DNA of 64,000 nucleotides from Flavihumibacter fluminis (GTDB lineage: Bacteria > Bacteroidota > Bacteroidia > Chitinophagales > Chitinophagaceae): assembly GCF_021491375.1 (NCBI RefSeq), contig NZ_JAKEVY010000002.1, positions 62,001 to 126,000 on the forward strand, in the 5' to 3' direction. Numbering within the stretch: the stretch's first letter is position 1; each line of letters opens with the position of its first letter. Both the position numbers and the translations under genes were made by a program. A model generated the notes under the pieces. That model searched no databases and was not told the origin of the DNA. It saw only the letters and a program-made list of their open reading frames with translations. Positions 26,972 through 35,055 of the stretch are shown here, piece by piece.

Positions 26972-27829
26972 ATGGCAGAGACTAAACCAACTGCAACAGC
27001 GAAAGCGACCACATCTGTTCAAGCGAAAAAAAGAAGCAACGCGATTTCATGGATTGCTCCAGTAATGTGTATCCTGGGTGGATATATGATCTGGAGATTT
27101 GGCATGGGCGCAGCAAGCGGTTTTACAAACCCCGATCCGGCAGGTGGATTCTGGCCTAAGCACGTAGGACCCATTAACGCATTCCACAGCATCTTTGAAG
27201 GTGGTATCGTTGTACCTGTATTGATTGCAAACTTCCTGATTGTAATTGTATTTGCGCTGGAGCGTCTGTTGACTATCACCAAAGCAACTGGTGCTGGAAA
27301 CATTGATGAGTTTGTACGTAAAGTGCAGTATCACCTGGCTAACAAAAATGTTGATGCTGCTCTGACTGAGTGCGACAAGCAAAAAGGTTCTGTAGGAAAC
27401 GTAATGAAAGCTGGTCTGCGCAAGTACAAAGAAATGATCACTGAAACTGAACTGGACACTGAGCAGAAAGTACTGTCTATCCAGAAAGAAGTAGAAGAAG
27501 CTACTGCACTGGAACTGCCAATGCTGGAAAAGAACCTCGTATTCCTGTCAACTATCGCTTCAGTAGCTACCCTGTTGGGTCTGTTTGGAACGGTATTGGG
27601 TATGATTCGTTCCTTCTCTAAACTGGGTGATGAAGGTGGTGGTGATGCTGCCCGTGAACTTTCCCGCGGTATCTCAGAAGCTCTTTATAACACTGCCCTG
27701 GGTATCGGTACTTCCGCCCTGGCGATCATCATGTATAACATTTTCACTACCAAGATCGATGGTATCACTTACGGTATCGACGAGTCTGGTTTCACATTGA
27801 CTCAGAGCTTTGCTTCCCTGTACAAGTAA
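26972..27829 (+). CDS. exbB: ExbB/TolQ-type proton channel protein
   Basis: 285 residues, MotA/TolQ/ExbB family. A lysine-rich cytoplasmic N-terminus (about 1-22), then three spans; the family core is ELPMLEKNLVFLSTIASVATLLGLFGTVLGMIRSF and the last span ISEALYNTALGIGTSALAIIMYNIFTTKID. With ExbD it converts proton flow into TonB movement. First gene of the exbB-exbD-exbD-tonB operon. Confidence 0.94.
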   Translation: MAETKPTATAKATTSVQAKKRSNAISWIAPVMCILGGYMIWRFGMGAASGFTNPDPAGGFWPKHVGPINAFHSIFEGGIVVPVLIANFLIVIVFALERLLTITKATGAGNIDEFVRKVQYHLANKNVDAALTECDKQKGSVGNVMKAGLRKYKEMITETELDTEQKVLSIQKEVEEATALELPMLEKNLVFLSTIASVATLLGLFGTVLGMIRSFSKLGDEGGGDAARELSRGISEALYNTALGIGTSALAIIMYNIFTTKIDGITYGIDESGFTLTQSFASLYK

Positions 27830-27926
27830 GAAGCAGCCAGCCCAGGCGATTTCCCAGATTTTTCGTAACTTTTATGGAAAATGGGGAATCCGGAATCTAA
27901 ATGTGGAATACAATAACTAATTAAAC

Positions 27927-28598
27927 ATGCCAAAAGCAAAATTACCAAGGAAGAGTACGCATATTGACATGACGGCGATGTGTGATGTGGCATTCCTGCT
28001 TTTGTCCTTCTTCATCCTGACCACCAAGTTCAAGCCTTCTGAGGCATTGGCGGTACAAACTCCGAGTTCGGTGGCATCCAAGGTAGCACCTCAGAAAGAT
28101 GTTACCCAGATCACCATCGACAAGGACGGAAAGGTGTTTCTTTCTTTCTCGGAAGATGCTCCCCGGAAGGAAATTGTAGAAGCGCTGAATGCCTCCCGTA
28201 ATCTCGGTTTGTCTGAAGCGGAAGTTACTGCCCTGGCAACTGGTCCTTTTATCGGAGTACCTATTGCACAGCTTAAATCCCTGGCAGCCCAGCCGAAGGA
28301 AAACTGGCCTAAAATGCAGGTTCCCGGTATTCCTGTACTGGACACCATTAATAACGAACTCGTTGACTGGATGCGTGCTGTAAAAACAGGATTCACCGGA
28401 ACTAAAATGAACCTGCTCGTGAAAGGTGACAACGCTTCAAAATATCCTTCCTTCAAAGGCGTAATCGATGCCTTTAAGAAAGTGGATGAAATGAAGTTCC
28501 AGATGGTTACCAATCCGGAAGGTGTGGAAGAAGGCACTGAACTGTACCGTGAGAATATGAGTCGTGGTAAGGGTGGTGCAGAAGCCGCTGAAGAATAA
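27927..28598 (+). CDS. exbD: ExbD-type biopolymer transport protein, first copy
   Basis: 223 residues, longer than classical ExbD (about 140). One membrane span with the functional Asp in MTAMCDVAFLLLSFFILTTKF (about residues 15-35), then a periplasmic domain ending in YPSFKGVIDAFKKVDEMKFQMVTNPEGV. The insert of about 80 residues in the periplasmic part is the usual difference of the longer partner in Bacteroidota exbD pairs. Confidence 0.93.
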   Translation: MPKAKLPRKSTHIDMTAMCDVAFLLLSFFILTTKFKPSEALAVQTPSSVASKVAPQKDVTQITIDKDGKVFLSFSEDAPRKEIVEALNASRNLGLSEAEVTALATGPFIGVPIAQLKSLAAQPKENWPKMQVPGIPVLDTINNELVDWMRAVKTGFTGTKMNLLVKGDNASKYPSFKGVIDAFKKVDEMKFQMVTNPEGVEEGTELYRENMSRGKGGAEAAEE

Positions 28599-28625
28599 AT
28601 TATCTAACAAAAAAATTTTTGCATC

Positions 28626-29186
28626 ATGGCAGAAATGGATACCTCGTCCCAGGGCGGGGGACATAAAAAAGGCCCAGGCGTAAAAAAGAGTAAAAAGCTC
28701 TCTACCCGTGTAGATCTTACCCCGATGGTGGATCTTGGGTTCCTGCTGATTACCTTCTTTATCTTTACGACCACGATGAGCCAGCCCACGGCGATGCGGT
28801 TGTTCCTTCCAAAGGATACCGAGAAGCCGGAAGAACAGAACAAAGCCAAGGAATCCGGCGCTCTTACCATCATGATGTCCAAGGACGATAACGTATACTA
28901 TTACGAAGGAATCCTGTCTCCCGATGGAGCTAATTTCAAGAGCACCAATTTCAAGGAGATCCGGGATGTAATTCTGAACAAGAAGAAAAACACGGATCCC
29001 AAGGACTTTGTGGTAGTAATCAAACCCGGAAAGGAAGCCACCTATAAGAATGTGGTGAACATGCTGGACGAGATGCAGATCAATGTGGTGAAGCGTTATG
29101 CACTGGTTGACATTGCAGAAGCAGAAGCCATGCTGATTGCAGCAACTGAAGGCGGTCCGGCTCCGGCACCCGCTCCACAACAATAA
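28626..29186 (+). CDS. exbD: ExbD-type biopolymer transport protein, second copy
   Basis: 186 residues. A basic N-terminus (KKSKKLSTRVDLTP), the span PMVDLGFLLITFFIFTTTM with the functional Asp, a periplasmic domain with VVVIKPGKEATYKNVVNMLDEMQ, and a C-terminal proline/alanine tail. It follows the first exbD by 27 bases; the two proteins probably form a heterodimer in the channel. Confidence 0.94.
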   Translation: MAEMDTSSQGGGHKKGPGVKKSKKLSTRVDLTPMVDLGFLLITFFIFTTTMSQPTAMRLFLPKDTEKPEEQNKAKESGALTIMMSKDDNVYYYEGILSPDGANFKSTNFKEIRDVILNKKKNTDPKDFVVVIKPGKEATYKNVVNMLDEMQINVVKRYALVDIAEAEAMLIAATEGGPAPAPAPQQ

Positions 29187-29231
29187 GTTTGTGGAAATTG
29201 AATAAACACGCATCTATTAAAAAAGCGAATC

Positions 29232-30068
29232 ATGGACGTTAATAAAATTTTGAGTGCGGATGTGCTGGACATCATTTTTGATGGCCGGAACAAAGCATAC
29301 GGCGCTTACGATCTTCGTAGGACCTATGCCAAACGCATGACTATCGCATTGATAGCTACCGCAGCGCTCCTGGTATTGTTTTTTGTTGGAACTGTTTTGG
29401 CGAACAAGCTGAAAGGTGACAAAGACAAAACCGAGATGGTAGTGCAGGACGTGGAGCTGGAAGCGATCAAGCAGGAAGAACCCAAAAATGAACCCCCACC
29501 ACCACCGCCGCCACCACCACCTGTAGAACCACCGAAAGTGGAAATGGCTAAGTTTACGCCTCCCAAAATCGTGAAAGACGAAGAGGTGAAGGAAGACGAA
29601 AAGCCACCAGAAGTGGAGAAACTGGAAGAAACCAAGATCGGTACCATCAACCAGGAAGGTATCAAGGATGAGGGTATTGTTGCACCACCTGTATCTGATG
29701 AAGGTAAGGGTGTAGTGGAAGCTCCTAAGAAGGTAGAAGAAGACTGGGACAAAACCTTTACCAAGGTGGAAATCGAGTCTGAGTATCCCGGTGGAGCAAG
29801 TGCCTGGCAGCGTTACCTAAACAAGAGCCTTCGTTACCCTCAGGATGCGATCGACAATGAGATCCAGGGTACAGTTGTGGTTCAGTTCATCGTGGACAAA
29901 GAAGGTAATGTGAGTGAAGTGCAGGCAATCAGCGGTCCGAATGAACTGCGTGATGAAGCTGCCCGCGTAATCAAGAAGTCTGGTAAATGGACACCTGCCG
30001 TTCAGAACGGTCGCCAGGTAAAATCTTACAAGAAGCAGCCTATTACCTTCCGTTTGGAAATTGAATAA
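29232..30068 (+). CDS. tonB: TonB energy transducer of the exb operon
   Basis: 278 residues. N-terminal VLDIIFDGRNKAYGAYDLRRTY matches the TonB paralogue at 4854, then one membrane span (about 40-58), a spacer with a run of prolines (PPPPPPPPPPVEPPKVE) and Glu/Lys-rich repeats, then the TonB C-terminal domain with YPGGASAWQRYLNKSLRYPQDAIDNEIQGTVVVQFIVDKEGNV. Last gene before a terminator. It is the partner of the ExbB/ExbD pair just upstream. Confidence 0.95.
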   Translation: MDVNKILSADVLDIIFDGRNKAYGAYDLRRTYAKRMTIALIATAALLVLFFVGTVLANKLKGDKDKTEMVVQDVELEAIKQEEPKNEPPPPPPPPPPVEPPKVEMAKFTPPKIVKDEEVKEDEKPPEVEKLEETKIGTINQEGIKDEGIVAPPVSDEGKGVVEAPKKVEEDWDKTFTKVEIESEYPGGASAWQRYLNKSLRYPQDAIDNEIQGTVVVQFIVDKEGNVSEVQAISGPNELRDEAARVIKKSGKWTPAVQNGRQVKSYKKQPITFRLEIE

Positions 30069-30091
30069 GCTTCCTTAAGGAATAATTTTTC

Positions 30092-30123
30092 AAATCCCTC
30101 TGCAGCTCGCAGGGGGATTTTTT
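30092..30123 (+). terminator. Intrinsic terminator after tonB
   Basis: AAATCCCTCTG (30092-30102), loop CAGCTCG, CAGGGGGATTT (30110-30120), one T-G wobble, then more T. It separates the exb-tonB operon from mnmE. Confidence 0.85.
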
Positions 30124-30129
30124 GTTACC

Positions 30130-30137
30130 TACCTTTG
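30130..30137 (+). promoter_or_regulatory. Candidate -7 box of mnmE
   Basis: TACCTTTG, an exact TAnnTTTG, four bases before the mnmE ATG. No -33 TTTG is seen at normal spacing because the terminator hairpin occupies that place. Confidence 0.4.
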
Positions 30138-30141
30138 CCGC

Positions 30142-31548
30142 ATGAAATACAGCAATCCTCAGTGGGATGATACTATTGTTGCATTGGCTACGCCTCCGGG
30201 CGTGGGTGCCATAGGCGTGATACGACTAAGCGGACCTTCGGCATTTGGAATCGTGAACCAGTTGTTTCCCTCCAAGGACCTGGAGCAACAGGCCACCCAT
30301 ACCGCGCATGTAGGATTGCTGAAAGAAAAAGGAGAAGCCCTGGATGAAGTGGTGGTGACTCTGTTTAAAGGCCCGCGGTCGTATACAGGGGAGGATGTGG
30401 TTGAGATCTCCGGGCATGGTTCGCCTTATGTATTGCAGCGCATATTGGATGCCTGTATGCGTGGGGGAGCCCGACTGGCGAGGCCAGGAGAGTTCACCCA
30501 GCGGGCCTTTCTGCATGGCAAGCTGGATCTTGCCCAGGCAGAGGCAGTTGCTGACCTGATAGCAGCCAATACGGCGGCTACCCAACGCAATGCCTTACAC
30601 AATATCAGGGGTGGCTTTTCAGCCGAATTAAAGCAGCTCAGAGAGCAACTGATCAGTTTCTCGGCTTTGATAGAACTGGAGCTGGATTTTTCCCAGGAAG
30701 ATGTGGAGTTTGCGGATCGTTCGCAGTTGTATGCATTGGTAACAGGAGCACATGAACGCGTGAGCAAACTGGCGGCCTCTTTCCAGTTGGGCAACGTGAT
30801 GAAGAATGGGGTGAGTGTGGCGATCATAGGCAAGCCCAATGCTGGCAAATCAACCTTGTTGAACACCCTGTTGAATGAAAACCGTGCGATTGTAAGTGAG
30901 ATAGCCGGCACCACCAGGGATACCATAGAAGAAGTGCTGAATATTGACGGGATATTATTCCGCTTCATAGATACTGCCGGCATCCGCGAGCATACAGCCG
31001 ACCAGATCGAGCAGATCGGGGTGGAGAAGAGTCGCGAGAAAATGCAGCAGGCGGATATCGTGATCTATCTCTTTGATGTAAACACCATGGCACCTGTCGA
31101 CCTGGAGCAGGTGCAAAGGGAATTTGATGCCGCGGGGTATAAGTATCTTCTTGTGGGAAATCAAATTGACAAAGGGGAAGAAACTGCACTGCGCACCAAA
31201 TTTGACCGCTCGGCGGGACAGGGAGTAGACAGCAGTCGCCTCTTGTTGATCTCCGCCAAACAGGGCCTTCATGTGGAACTATTAAAAGAGCGCCTGGTGG
31301 ACCTGGTCCTTGGGGGCCAGGTAAGTGGCGATACCACCATCGTCACCAATGCGCGACATTATCATGCCCTCCAGGAAATCCTGCGTTCGTTGATGGATAT
31401 CCGTAATGGCCTGGATAATCACCTGCCCGGTGATTTGCTGGCACTGGATATCCGGCGTTGTCTGCAATATGTGGGAGAGATAACAGGAGAGGTGAGCAAT
31501 GAGGATTTACTGGATTATATTTTTAGCAAGTTTTGTATTGGGAAGTAG
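30142..31548 (+). CDS. mnmE: tRNA modification GTPase MnmE
   Basis: 468 residues. With MnmG it modifies the wobble uridine (cmnm5U) of several tRNAs. Start MKYSNPQWDDTIVALATPPGVGAIGVIRLSGPSA is the formyl-THF-binding domain; GKPNAGKSTLLNTLL is the P-loop, EIAGTTRDTIEE the switch, and the protein ends in the invariant FCIGK motif whose Cys is needed for activity. Full length, single gene. Confidence 0.97.
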   Translation: MKYSNPQWDDTIVALATPPGVGAIGVIRLSGPSAFGIVNQLFPSKDLEQQATHTAHVGLLKEKGEALDEVVVTLFKGPRSYTGEDVVEISGHGSPYVLQRILDACMRGGARLARPGEFTQRAFLHGKLDLAQAEAVADLIAANTAATQRNALHNIRGGFSAELKQLREQLISFSALIELELDFSQEDVEFADRSQLYALVTGAHERVSKLAASFQLGNVMKNGVSVAIIGKPNAGKSTLLNTLLNENRAIVSEIAGTTRDTIEEVLNIDGILFRFIDTAGIREHTADQIEQIGVEKSREKMQQADIVIYLFDVNTMAPVDLEQVQREFDAAGYKYLLVGNQIDKGEETALRTKFDRSAGQGVDSSRLLLISAKQGLHVELLKERLVDLVLGGQVSGDTTIVTNARHYHALQEILRSLMDIRNGLDNHLPGDLLALDIRRCLQYVGEITGEVSNEDLLDYIFSKFCIGK

Positions 31549-31583
31549 GTGTGGATCTTTTTTTACCGTGAAAACACCCGTAT

Positions 31584-31643
31584 GAATCTGTTTTAGAATA
31601 TTATAACTTACAGAATCTGTTATCTAAAATAGATTTACTTTTG
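31584..31643 (+). promoter_or_regulatory. Candidate higBA promoter and operator
   Basis: TACTTTTG at 31636-31643 is an exact -7 box only two bases before the GTG start. GAATCTGTT is directly repeated at 31584-31592 and 31613-31621, and ATCTA/TAGAT arms at 31622-31634 abut the box. Autoregulation by the downstream helix-turn-helix protein is the obvious reading (inference). Confidence 0.4.
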
Positions 31644-31645
31644 CG

Positions 31646-31987
31646 GTGAAAATTACTTTTGCAGATAAGAAGCTAGAGAAACTTGTTAATGATGACCGGA
31701 GAATGCTTAAAGAGTTAGGCAAGCAACGGGCTACCATTCTCAGGCGGAGGCTTACCCAATTAGAGGATGCTACTAACCTGGAGGAAGTCAGGAACTTGCC
31801 CGGAAACTACCATGAGCTTAAGAACGATAGGAAGGGGCAATGGGGTTGCGACTTAGACCAACCGTATAGGCTGGTTTTCAAACCTCATGAAAAACCTATA
31901 CCAACAAACGTTGATGGTCAGTATATCTGGCTAGAAATTTCCGGTGTAGAAGTAATTGAGATTATAAACTATCACAAGGAAAAATAA
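31646..31987 (+). CDS. higB: HigB-type toxin (RelE superfamily)
   Basis: 113 residues beginning with GTG. RelE/HigB-fold features: ADKKLEKLVNDDRRMLKELG at the start, NLPGNYHELKNDRKGQWGCDLDQPYRLVFKP in the middle and WLEISGVEVIEIINYH at the end. Such toxins cut mRNA on the ribosome. It is followed after two bases by its antitoxin, toxin first as in HigBA systems. The start two bases after a -7 box suggests a leaderless message. GC content is lower than in mnmE, consistent with an acquired module. Confidence 0.88.
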   Translation: MKITFADKKLEKLVNDDRRMLKELGKQRATILRRRLTQLEDATNLEEVRNLPGNYHELKNDRKGQWGCDLDQPYRLVFKPHEKPIPTNVDGQYIWLEISGVEVIEIINYHKEK

Positions 31988-31989
31988 AC

Positions 31990-33081
31990 ATGTCCAGCCA
32001 AAGTCAATACTTTCCGCAATCAAGACCACATCCGGGTGAAACCTTAACCGAGAAGCTGGAGGAAATGGAAATGGGTCCAAAAGAGTTTGCCCTTCGTACA
32101 GGTAAGCCGGAGAAAACAATCATTGCTGTAATGAAAGGTGAAAGTTCCATTACTCCAGATATGGCAGTGCAGTTTGAGAATGTAACAAGGATTCCTGCAA
32201 ACTTCTGGATGAACCACCAGAGATCCTACGATGAATACATCGCCAGAGAAAAACGTAAAGCTACAATTGATGAAGCAGTAGCATGGGCAAAAAAATTTCC
32301 TTTAGCCGACATGATAAAAAGTGGGTGGTTGCCACCAGCTGCCACCATTCAGGAAAAAACAATGGAAATGCTTGCTTTCTTTGGTTTCTCCAATCACGCA
32401 GCATGGGAAGATTATTATTTCAAACAGCAGCTGAAAGTAGCTTTTCGTATTTCGTTAGCTCAAACAAAAGAACCCTATTCCATATCTGCATGGCTGCGAA
32501 AAGGAGAATTACAGGCTGCTGAATTGGATGCAAACGACTATTCAGAAAAGAAGTTCAGAGATGCGCTTTCGAAGATTAAGTCGATAATGGCCAGGCATCC
32601 GAAAGATTTCTTCAGTAAGTTACAAACCAGCTGTCTCCAAGCTGGTGTAAAATTGGTACATACTCCCTGCATTAATAAAGCTCCTATTAATGGTGCTACT
32701 CGTTGGTTGAATGATACTCCCTTAATTCAACTATCGGGGCGCTATAAACGAAATGACAGTTTCTGGTTCACGTTTTTTCATGAAGCAGGACATATTCTCC
32801 TGCATGGTAAAAAAGATATCTTTCTTGAGAATCTTGAGTACTCGGATAAGGATACGGAGAAAGAACAGGAAGCAGATGAATTTGCTATTAAATGGACATT
32901 GACTAAAGACGAAGAAAAAGAGATAATAGAAGCCTGTCCATTGACCGATGCAGGGATAAGAAAATTTGCAAAAAAGTTTACTACTCACCCTGCGATCATT
33001 ATTGGCAGGTTGCAGCATAAGAAATTAATTCCTTACTCATTTGGAAGGGAATACATTGAGCCAATTATTTTTGTAGAATAG
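31990..33081 (+). CDS. higA: HigA-like antitoxin fused to an M78 metallopeptidase
   Basis: 363 residues, against about 100 for plain HigA. The N-terminus is a HigA helix-turn-helix (PHPGETLTEKLEEMEMGPKEFALRTGKPEKTI, about 13-85). The C-terminal half is an ImmA/IrrE (M78) domain with FFHEAGHILLHGK, HEAGH at 264-268, and an EQEADEFAIKWTL segment that gives the third ligand. The fusion could couple DNA binding to self- or target proteolysis. No frameshift seen. Confidence 0.88.
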   Translation: MSSQSQYFPQSRPHPGETLTEKLEEMEMGPKEFALRTGKPEKTIIAVMKGESSITPDMAVQFENVTRIPANFWMNHQRSYDEYIAREKRKATIDEAVAWAKKFPLADMIKSGWLPPAATIQEKTMEMLAFFGFSNHAAWEDYYFKQQLKVAFRISLAQTKEPYSISAWLRKGELQAAELDANDYSEKKFRDALSKIKSIMARHPKDFFSKLQTSCLQAGVKLVHTPCINKAPINGATRWLNDTPLIQLSGRYKRNDSFWFTFFHEAGHILLHGKKDIFLENLEYSDKDTEKEQEADEFAIKWTLTKDEEKEIIEACPLTDAGIRKFAKKFTTHPAIIIGRLQHKKLIPYSFGREYIEPIIFVE

Positions 33082-33128
33082 ATCACTTTCAACTACAAAC
33101 TCATTGTTTTAAATTTTCTTCATTTTCC

Positions 33129-33815
33129 CTATCCCCTAAACTGCTCCTTATATTGTGCTCCAATTGGAATAACCGCAGCGCCGATTTCAATTTCAGCTGC
33201 AGTATAGGAGCTTATCTTGTTTTTATTTACGAGGAATGATTTGTGCACGCGTATAAAGCTGTCGGACAGTTCCTGGTCCAACTGACTAATTTTATATTTC
33301 AGGAGCAGGTTGCTGCCATCCACTTTGTGTAGTTTAACATAGTCGCGGATGCTTTCAACATATAAGATTTCACTTTCTGCCAGTTGATAGGTCTTAGCGC
33401 CGGATTTTATGGATACCGTTTTCTCTTTGGTTGGATCCTGTAGTATACTTTCTCTTTTTCTCTGCAATCTGAAATACTTATCTATTGCCTGGGAAAAGCG
33501 AATAAATGTAATTGGCTTTAATAAATAATCGATCACGTCTAAATCGTAACCTTCCATTGCATATTCACGATAGGCAGTGGTTATTATTACCGCAGGTGGA
33601 TTTTTCATTGCCTTTAGCATTTCGAGTCCCGTTAGTTTAGGCATTTGTATATCCAGGAAGAGCAAATCAACCGAATATTGTTGCAGGAAGGCCATCGCTT
33701 CTACCGCATTGGTACAGCTGCCTGCCAATTGAAGGGTATCAAATTCCTGCACATGTTTTTGCAGCAACTGGATAGCCAGTGGCTCATCGTCTACCAGTAA
33801 ACAGCTTGCTTTCAT
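33129..33815 (-). CDS. LytTR-family response regulator
   Basis: 228 residues. An N-terminal receiver domain with acidic residues near 9-11 and phospho-acceptor Asp55 in LLFLDIQMPKLTG, then a LytTR DNA-binding domain (about 125-228) with ILYVESIRDYVKLH and FIRVHKSFLVNKNKI. It overlaps the kinase stop by four bases (ATGA) and is its partner. Targets are unknown; the divergent gene at 35056 is a candidate. Confidence 0.93.
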   Translation of the reverse strand: MKASCLLVDDEPLAIQLLQKHVQEFDTLQLAGSCTNAVEAMAFLQQYSVDLLFLDIQMPKLTGLEMLKAMKNPPAVIITTAYREYAMEGYDLDVIDYLLKPITFIRFSQAIDKYFRLQRKRESILQDPTKEKTVSIKSGAKTYQLAESEILYVESIRDYVKLHKVDGSNLLLKYKISQLDQELSDSFIRVHKSFLVNKNKISSYTAAEIEIGAAVIPIGAQYKEQFRG

Positions 33816-34867
33816 GTTAAATCAATCGATAGATTTGTACTAAAGATACCATTGTCTGCCTTCATGTCAAATGTATATCGACCAGGATACAGCAAGTCCA
33901 GTTGCTTTTGTAAATTTGTTAACCCAATTCCCTGGCCTTCCGGTGAGCTTTTATCAAAAGAATTTTCTGCTACTAGTTCCAGGCGATTGTTTGCTGCTTT
34001 AATGTCTACCAAAAAATGGATCTGTCCGTTTACGCCGCCTGCACTGTGTTTCAGCATATTTTCCACAATGGTCAATAATAGGAGGGGTGCTATCGTATAG
34101 GAATTGTCTGTACTATGGGTAAAGTAAGGTTTCAATCGGTTGCCATATCGTATTTCACCCAGCTCCATATAGTTTCCTATTAATTCAATTTCTTTTTGCA
34201 GTGATACATATTTGTCCGTGCACCTGTATAACACATAATCCAAAATAAAGGATAGCTTTTCAATGCATACTGCTGCCAGTGGAGATTGCTGTAAGGACAG
34301 CGAGTAAATATTATTCAGCGTGTTGAACAGGAAGTGTGGATTCAACTGAGATTTTAATGCAATCAGTTCTGCCTCTTTTTTCTGTTGTTCGGTTTCAACC
34401 TGTTTACGCAATACCATTTGTCGATCCAGTATCAGGTAGAATATGATAAAGGGTAAGGCATCTGCTATATTCCCAATGATATAATGCTGGATCAATACCG
34501 GGATGTCGGTAGCAATTTCAAATAGTGATTCCTTTTCTTTGTGAATACCCAGCAAAGGTTCCAGCAGGTAGATGACCGCTATTCGGTTGATCACCCCAAT
34601 CAGGTATACCGATACCAGCAAATAAAGAGATCCGGTCAGCCAGTTCTTTTTTTCCAGTAATAAGGGCAGGACTTTTAAACAGATTACATAACTGGTTAGG
34701 CCAACAGCCAGTAAGTGAACGAATAGTTTCAGCAGTAGATCAGGTGAAATGGACTGAGCTATTCCGTCTTCCTCCACCATAAAGATGCGCTGCGCTATAT
34801 AGATGAAATAGATCGTGATCCAGAACAGGACATGTAATATCCATTTATGGCTGTTTCCCGATACCAT
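33812..34867 (-). CDS. LytS/YehU-type sensor histidine kinase
   Basis: 351 residues. Four hydrophobic segments in the first 150 residues, then a coiled linker (LRKQVETEQQKKEAELIALKSQ), the His_kinase region with phospho-acceptor His178 in LNPHFLFNTLNNIYSL, and an HATPase domain (VENMLKHSAGG, GIGLTNLQKQLDLLYPG). Cotranscribed with the LytTR regulator. Divergent from the serine hydrolase gene at 35056 with 188 bases between. Confidence 0.92.
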   Translation of the reverse strand: MVSGNSHKWILHVLFWITIYFIYIAQRIFMVEEDGIAQSISPDLLLKLFVHLLAVGLTSYVICLKVLPLLLEKKNWLTGSLYLLVSVYLIGVINRIAVIYLLEPLLGIHKEKESLFEIATDIPVLIQHYIIGNIADALPFIIFYLILDRQMVLRKQVETEQQKKEAELIALKSQLNPHFLFNTLNNIYSLSLQQSPLAAVCIEKLSFILDYVLYRCTDKYVSLQKEIELIGNYMELGEIRYGNRLKPYFTHSTDNSYTIAPLLLLTIVENMLKHSAGGVNGQIHFLVDIKAANNRLELVAENSFDKSSPEGQGIGLTNLQKQLDLLYPGRYTFDMKADNGIFSTNLSIDLT

Positions 34868-35055
34868 TGCGTTTTATTTAAAAATATACAAAATGCAGTA
34901 GCGGATGGCCACCAACATACAAACAAGTTCATTCCTGGTTCAAACAAGCCTTTTCCGGATACAAACTATAAAATCGTCTGTTTGTCTGTGCTATTCATTG
35001 GTACGCCGAATAGTCCGTATTGCGGATTCCTGACAAAATATATTGCACGAAAAAA

